Part shown: positions 60,501-64,000 of the stretch, piece by piece
Position numbering within the stretch: position 1 is the first letter of the stretch
How the letters are laid out: each line of letters starts with the position of its first letter
NCBI GenBank assembly: GCA_947685225.1
Contig: CANTUV010000003.1
Coordinates: forward strand, 8,936,001 to 9,000,000
Source of the DNA: Garcia nutans
Lineage: Eukaryota > Streptophyta > Magnoliopsida > Malpighiales > Euphorbiaceae
DNA: 64,000 bases
Reading direction: 5' to 3'
Position numbers and translations under genes: made by a program
The notes under the pieces: generated by a model
The model's input: only the letters and a program-made list of their open reading frames with translations
Told to the model about the DNA's origin: nothing
Databases searched by the model: none

Positions 60501-61404
60501 ACTAAGATGATCTGAGCAGAGTTGAGACATGAAATTGATAATATGTGCACTAGACTTAGTGATTGAATAAGAAAATTAAGCCAATGAGTATGTAAAAAAA
60601 TGTTATATTTGAGAAATTGATGATATAATTTATATATTAGATATGGAATAAAGGTTAACAAAAGTTTTATAAAAATATCCTAAATCTATAATTTGAGAAA
60701 AAGAATAATAAATGTTGGTGTAATTTGTATTGTTATTTTATAAAAGAATATATATATATATATATATATATATACCATTGAGCTTTTGAGTTTAGAGATG
60801 CAGACCAAGGTGAGCCGGTAAGTAATTGAGACTTAAAAATATGAGTGCCACGAGATCAACATTAATAGTGTTGCATTCGTGTATTTATTTGTGAACTGTA
60901 GAGTTTGAATTTTGCATAAAAATCATGTTTGAAAAGAATGTTATATATGCAAATGTACATTATAAGATGTTATAAGTATATTTTGTAACTACATTTTTGT
61001 AAAAGTATTTAAAGTATTATATATATATATATATATGATTGTGAAATTTCTTGATGTTATTGTTTGGAAGAATGAAAATGGATAAATAATATTTTGGGAG
61101 TATTTTTCAACTGCAAGTTGAGGTTGAGTATTTGATATTTGAAAAATACTAAAATTACAAATAAAACTCTAGTGAAATTTTTTTTTCTAGAGATTTTCAT
61201 TCATAACTATTATTTTAAATATTTAATTGTTAACATGTACATTGGTTTACTTAGTAAAATTATGATTTAAGAAAAAAATTATTTTTCTGATACTTTTGGT
61301 AAAATTTCTAATGATTATATTTGTGACATTATTGTACTATATATATATGTTTTAAATATATGGAGTGTGTGTGCTATATGTATATAGGGTATAAGGGTAT
61401 TATA
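57507..61404 (+). repeat. 3' LTR of A (3898 bp)
   Basis: Starts TATAATATTCG (mutated from TGTAATACC) and ends GGGTATTATA (mutated from GGGTGTTACA). Holds the uninterrupted microsatellite site (58098-58150), the TATA box, leader, donor-like motif (58372-58377) and the repeat of about 45 bp (60090-60200). Minus-strand ORFs 57604-57846, 59277-59775 and 60443-60661 are AT-rich by-products. Confidence 0.88.
58200..58213 (+). promoter_or_regulatory. TATA box in the 3' LTR of A
   Basis: TATATATATAAAAG with the CTT-rich leader beginning about 30 bases downstream (58237), as in the 5' LTR. Confidence 0.55.
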
Positions 61405-61409
61405 AATTG

Positions 61410-61870
61410 AGTCTCATTAATAGATTCAACTATTTGAGACTGCCAGTCCTGAGTTGATATAAAGTGGTTTTGTAAAAAAATATACTAATACAATATAAGC
61501 AACATACAGTAAAAAATTAAATATAAATATTAAAATAAAAATTATACATATATGTTCATCTTGGAAGTGCAAATTAATAAAAATCTGTCCGTCATGATTT
61601 TTGGTGTATGTGTGGACAAACACTTCATATTTGATGAGGGTTGTCCCAGATGCTCCTTCTAGTAAATTAATGAAAAATAAAAATAGCTTATTTATAATAA
61701 CCCCATTTTAAGAAATATTTAAAATTTAAATTTTCTAAGATAATATTTTTATTTATGCATATCGTTTATTTGTTTATTTACTTTAATGTAGGTTGTAATA
61801 AAAAAATATATATAATTATATAATAAAACATATAGGTATATTAAAAAAAGAGAAAATTAAATTAAATATG
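61410..61870. other. Unassigned flank of element A
   Basis: AT-rich, no supported feature. Confidence 0.4.
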
Positions 61871-61879
61871 AATATGTAT

Positions 61880-61950
61880 TGGCAGCAGGAATTCGAATCC
61901 AAACCTATAAATGTGAAGTTATTATTTTAACCGTTAGGCTCAACCCTTTT
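61880..61950 (-). repeat. tRNA-derived SINE-like fragment
   Basis: On the minus strand GAGCCTAACGGT (near 61942-61930) resembles a Pol III box A, and GGATTCGAATTCC (61900-61888) a box B, about 30 bases apart. It reads like the head of a plant SINE. There is no cloverleaf, so it is not a tRNA gene, and the tail and TSD are not clear. Confidence 0.5.
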
Positions 61951-62301
61951 ATATTTATTTATTTTTCTGTTAAATCCTACTAATATATAAGTATACTCAT
62001 CAGAAATGCATTTCTACTATAACATAGCTAGTTTACCAATCAAAATGAAGACATTTATGAAAAAAGAGACAAAGTAAGAGAGGGAGAGAGGGCAGATCGG
62101 TGTAACCCCGATTAATTTGGTACCTCATCTGCGATTTTTTAGGTTAATCTATATCTTGGTTGGAATTTGGTGGCGTTGGGAGATTTTCCGATGAGTCCAA
62201 TGAATTTAAAATTAATTCATTAAAACTAATTAATTATTTGAGTTATAATTATTGTTTTAGTTGTTTTTTGGTATTTGGACATGTTTTTCGCTTAGAAATT
62301 A

Positions 62302-62880
62302 AGAGGGTGTTTCTCAAAACTTAAAAGCTGGTCAAAACTGATTATAAGCAGTTTTTAGATTATAAGTTGTTTAAGTGTTTCTGAAAACTTAAATAGTAGA
62401 TTATAATATGATTTTAATCAGTTTTTTAAAAGTTGGGTTTTGCTACTTTTTTTTAAGCACTTATTTTTTAAGCAGTTTTGACCAAGTAAAAGGCCATACT
62501 ATCCCTACCTAATCTTCAATATTTCAAATTTACCCACCCTATATACTTTAGTTCCCATCAAAAATTTTTTACGTTTCTTCTTAAATATATTATTATTATT
62601 ATTATTATTATTACAAAATAAATTTTGAATTGACATTTAAAAAATTATTTTTATACAATAAATAAACTCAGAGACAGTTTGGTCATTTTGACAGTTTCTG
62701 CAATTAAAAACTGATTATAAGCTGATTTTACAGAAACACTTAACTGATTATAAACTGATTATCAGCTGATTATTAACTAGTTTACAGAAACGCTTAACTG
62801 CTTATTTTTAATCTGATTATAACCTAAAAATCACTTATTCACAATAAGCTGAAAAGCTCCAGTTTTGAGAAACACCCTCT
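62302..62880. mobile_element. Foldback MITE (about 579 bp)
   Basis: Ends AGAGGGTGTTTCTCAAAACT and AGTTTTGAGAAACACCCTCT are perfect 20-bp inverted repeats, and imperfect pairing goes on inward through repeated ACTGATTATAAGC and TTAAGTGTTTCTG words, leaving an AT-rich centre. No ORF. The target duplication is not clear (AAATTAA against TAATTGAA), so the superfamily is uncertain, perhaps hAT. Confidence 0.8.
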
Positions 62881-64000
62881 AATTGAATTTTTAGCTACTC
62901 TTTTTTTTTTTTTTTGCGCTCAATTACCAATTTGTTACTTTCAATGATGGATTGTTAGTTTGTCCTAGTAAGAAATAAAATGTGTCTCCTAGCTATCTTT
63001 TTCCATCTTTTTTAAATATAAAAATTGTGTTCTTTGTTACATAAATAGAGAGATTTTTTATAGTTTATTTAGAACTTGAGGTGTGCTTATACTGTATGAA
63101 ATTTGTTTCTTTCTTTGAGTAATAATCTTCTACATGCAAGTGACATGCTTTGCTTGTCATAAACAATCTCAATTTGCGAATGCTTGAACCCGGTTATTTT
63201 GGATTATCTGTTCCAATCTATATACCCATCAATCCAAGATATGAATGCCAATTCAAGGCAGCATTATTGGCTTGAAATCTAAGGACAATTGTTTGCTGGA
63301 ATTTTGGGATAATGATGCTGTTGTCTTTCCAGCTATGTTTCCATTCTCGACCATGAATGTAATTAAGTTATATGTTATTTAGTTATTTGGAAGATATTTA
63401 GAAAAACATTTTCTTAAAGTTATTTGACTAGTTTAGAATATATTTTAAAATTTTAAGTAATTATTTTTATGTTAAAGCTAAATAAGTAATGTTGATATGT
63501 AAATGAGAGCTATAGTAATCATATTATATAGTTCCTAGTTTTAATTTAAGGGCAATTAGCAAATTTCTTTCTATGAATTATGCAAATTGAATTAAAATAT
63601 GTTTAAATTTTAAGTAATTATTTTATTTTGTAAATCAATTATTATTGTAAATGTTATAATAAATGATTATCAGAAACTAAGGAAATCGTGATATTTTAAT
63701 ATTTGGCGATTATTTGAACTTGTGATATTTTGTTTGTTTACTGAGTTTGGATTGGAGGTCAAAATGAGATAATTGCTTTATGATGGATAATTGGAAGCCT
63801 TGTGTATTATTTAGTTCCTTATTTTGTCTCATGAGAAAATGTCCTAATTATAGAAGAGACACTGTCAAAATTTCATCAAAATCTTTAGAGCCGCTGGTTG
63901 GTCTCTATTTTAATGTTTCTTGTCTATTTAATACTGATATTCTAAGTGTCTTTTTAAATCATCTGATGACCGAAGTTTCAAGGAAACTTGTTAAATTTTG
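62881..64000. other. Unassigned right flank
   Basis: AT-rich, slightly more complex sequence than the LTRs. No ORF over 60 codons, splice-bounded exon or RNA gene that I can support. It may be host intergenic or intronic DNA. Confidence 0.4.

Larger units (their letters stand above)
46695..61404 (+). mobile_element. Gag-less LTR element A, complete with TSD
   Basis: 5' LTR 46695-55196 (interrupted by a LINE), PBS 55204-55216, internal region 55197-57506, PPT near 57491-57506, 3' LTR 57507-61404. Flanks AATTA (46690-46694) and AATTG (61405-61409) match at 4 of 5. Without the LINE and its duplication the 5' LTR is about 4.05 kb, close to the 3.90-kb 3' LTR. The internal region has no ORF over 60 codons, so it is non-autonomous. 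The PBS and LTR ends relate it to B and, more distantly, G1. Confidence 0.85.

Noticed and set aside
61880..61950. tRNA gene
   Set aside because: Box-like motifs are present, but no cloverleaf stems or anticodon arm can be drawn.
62881..64000. Host gene exon in the right flank
   Set aside because: No long ORF, no recognised domain; stop codons are frequent in all frames.

Overview
The window is plant nuclear DNA, probably from a eudicot (an inference). It is AT-rich and densely packed with nested retrotransposons. The evidence is Ty3/gypsy gag with plant-type primer-binding sites, a Ty1/copia RT-RNase H fragment, a plant L1-type LINE whose ORF2 ends in an RNase H domain, a hAT-type MITE and TTTAGGG-like motifs. 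I found no convincing host gene, rRNA, tRNA gene or CRISPR array. All recognisable coding sequence is transposon-derived, and nearly all of it is broken.

Left edge (1-3786): the 5' part of a minus-strand Ty3/gypsy element, here called G1. It has gag, an initiator-Met-tRNA PBS and a 2.6-kb LTR, and it sits inside the 3' LTR of another element, C1.

3787-33808: four copies (C1-C4) of one gag-only Ty3/gypsy family. The gag is of the Ogre/Tat type (C-x2-H zinc knuckle) and the PBS is TGGCGACTCCACT-like. The layout is LTR (2.1-2.3 kb), PBS, leader, gag, about 3 kb of non-coding DNA with minisatellites, PPT, LTR. No copy shows pol. The copies are nested: C1 (-) lies in the internal region of C4 (+). 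C2 (-) lies in the 3' LTR of C4, with a 4/5 target duplication. A 1.7-kb solo LTR lies in the gag of C2. C3 (+) follows, and its 3' LTR is cut at 33808.

33810-41330: a minus-strand LTR element without coding capacity (B; clear LTR at 37452-40217), then a broken copia RT-RNase H fragment and a copia LTR end with its PBS.

41330-46694: mostly unassigned AT-rich DNA, holding a tandem array of about 212 bp and a 499-bp hAT-type MITE with a 7/8-matching 8-bp TSD.

46695-61404: a complete but gag-less LTR element (A, +) with two LTRs, a PBS, a 2.3-kb internal region, a PPT and a 4/5-matching TSD. A 5'-truncated LINE (47409-51848) landed in a microsatellite of its 5' LTR with a 16-bp TSD. The LINE ORF2 is nearly intact, with one 10-bp duplication and one TGA.

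61405-64000: flanking DNA with a tRNA-derived SINE-like piece and a 0.58-kb foldback MITE.

Nothing here works as a pathway. The links between parts are parasitic: gag-only and gag-less elements would need proteins supplied by autonomous relatives. The more interesting signals lie in non-coding parts of the LTRs: GC-rich palindromic modules that differ between related LTRs, an array of telo-box-like motifs, and GTAAGT donor-like motifs at the end of LTR leaders. All boundaries and similarities were read by eye, without alignment software.
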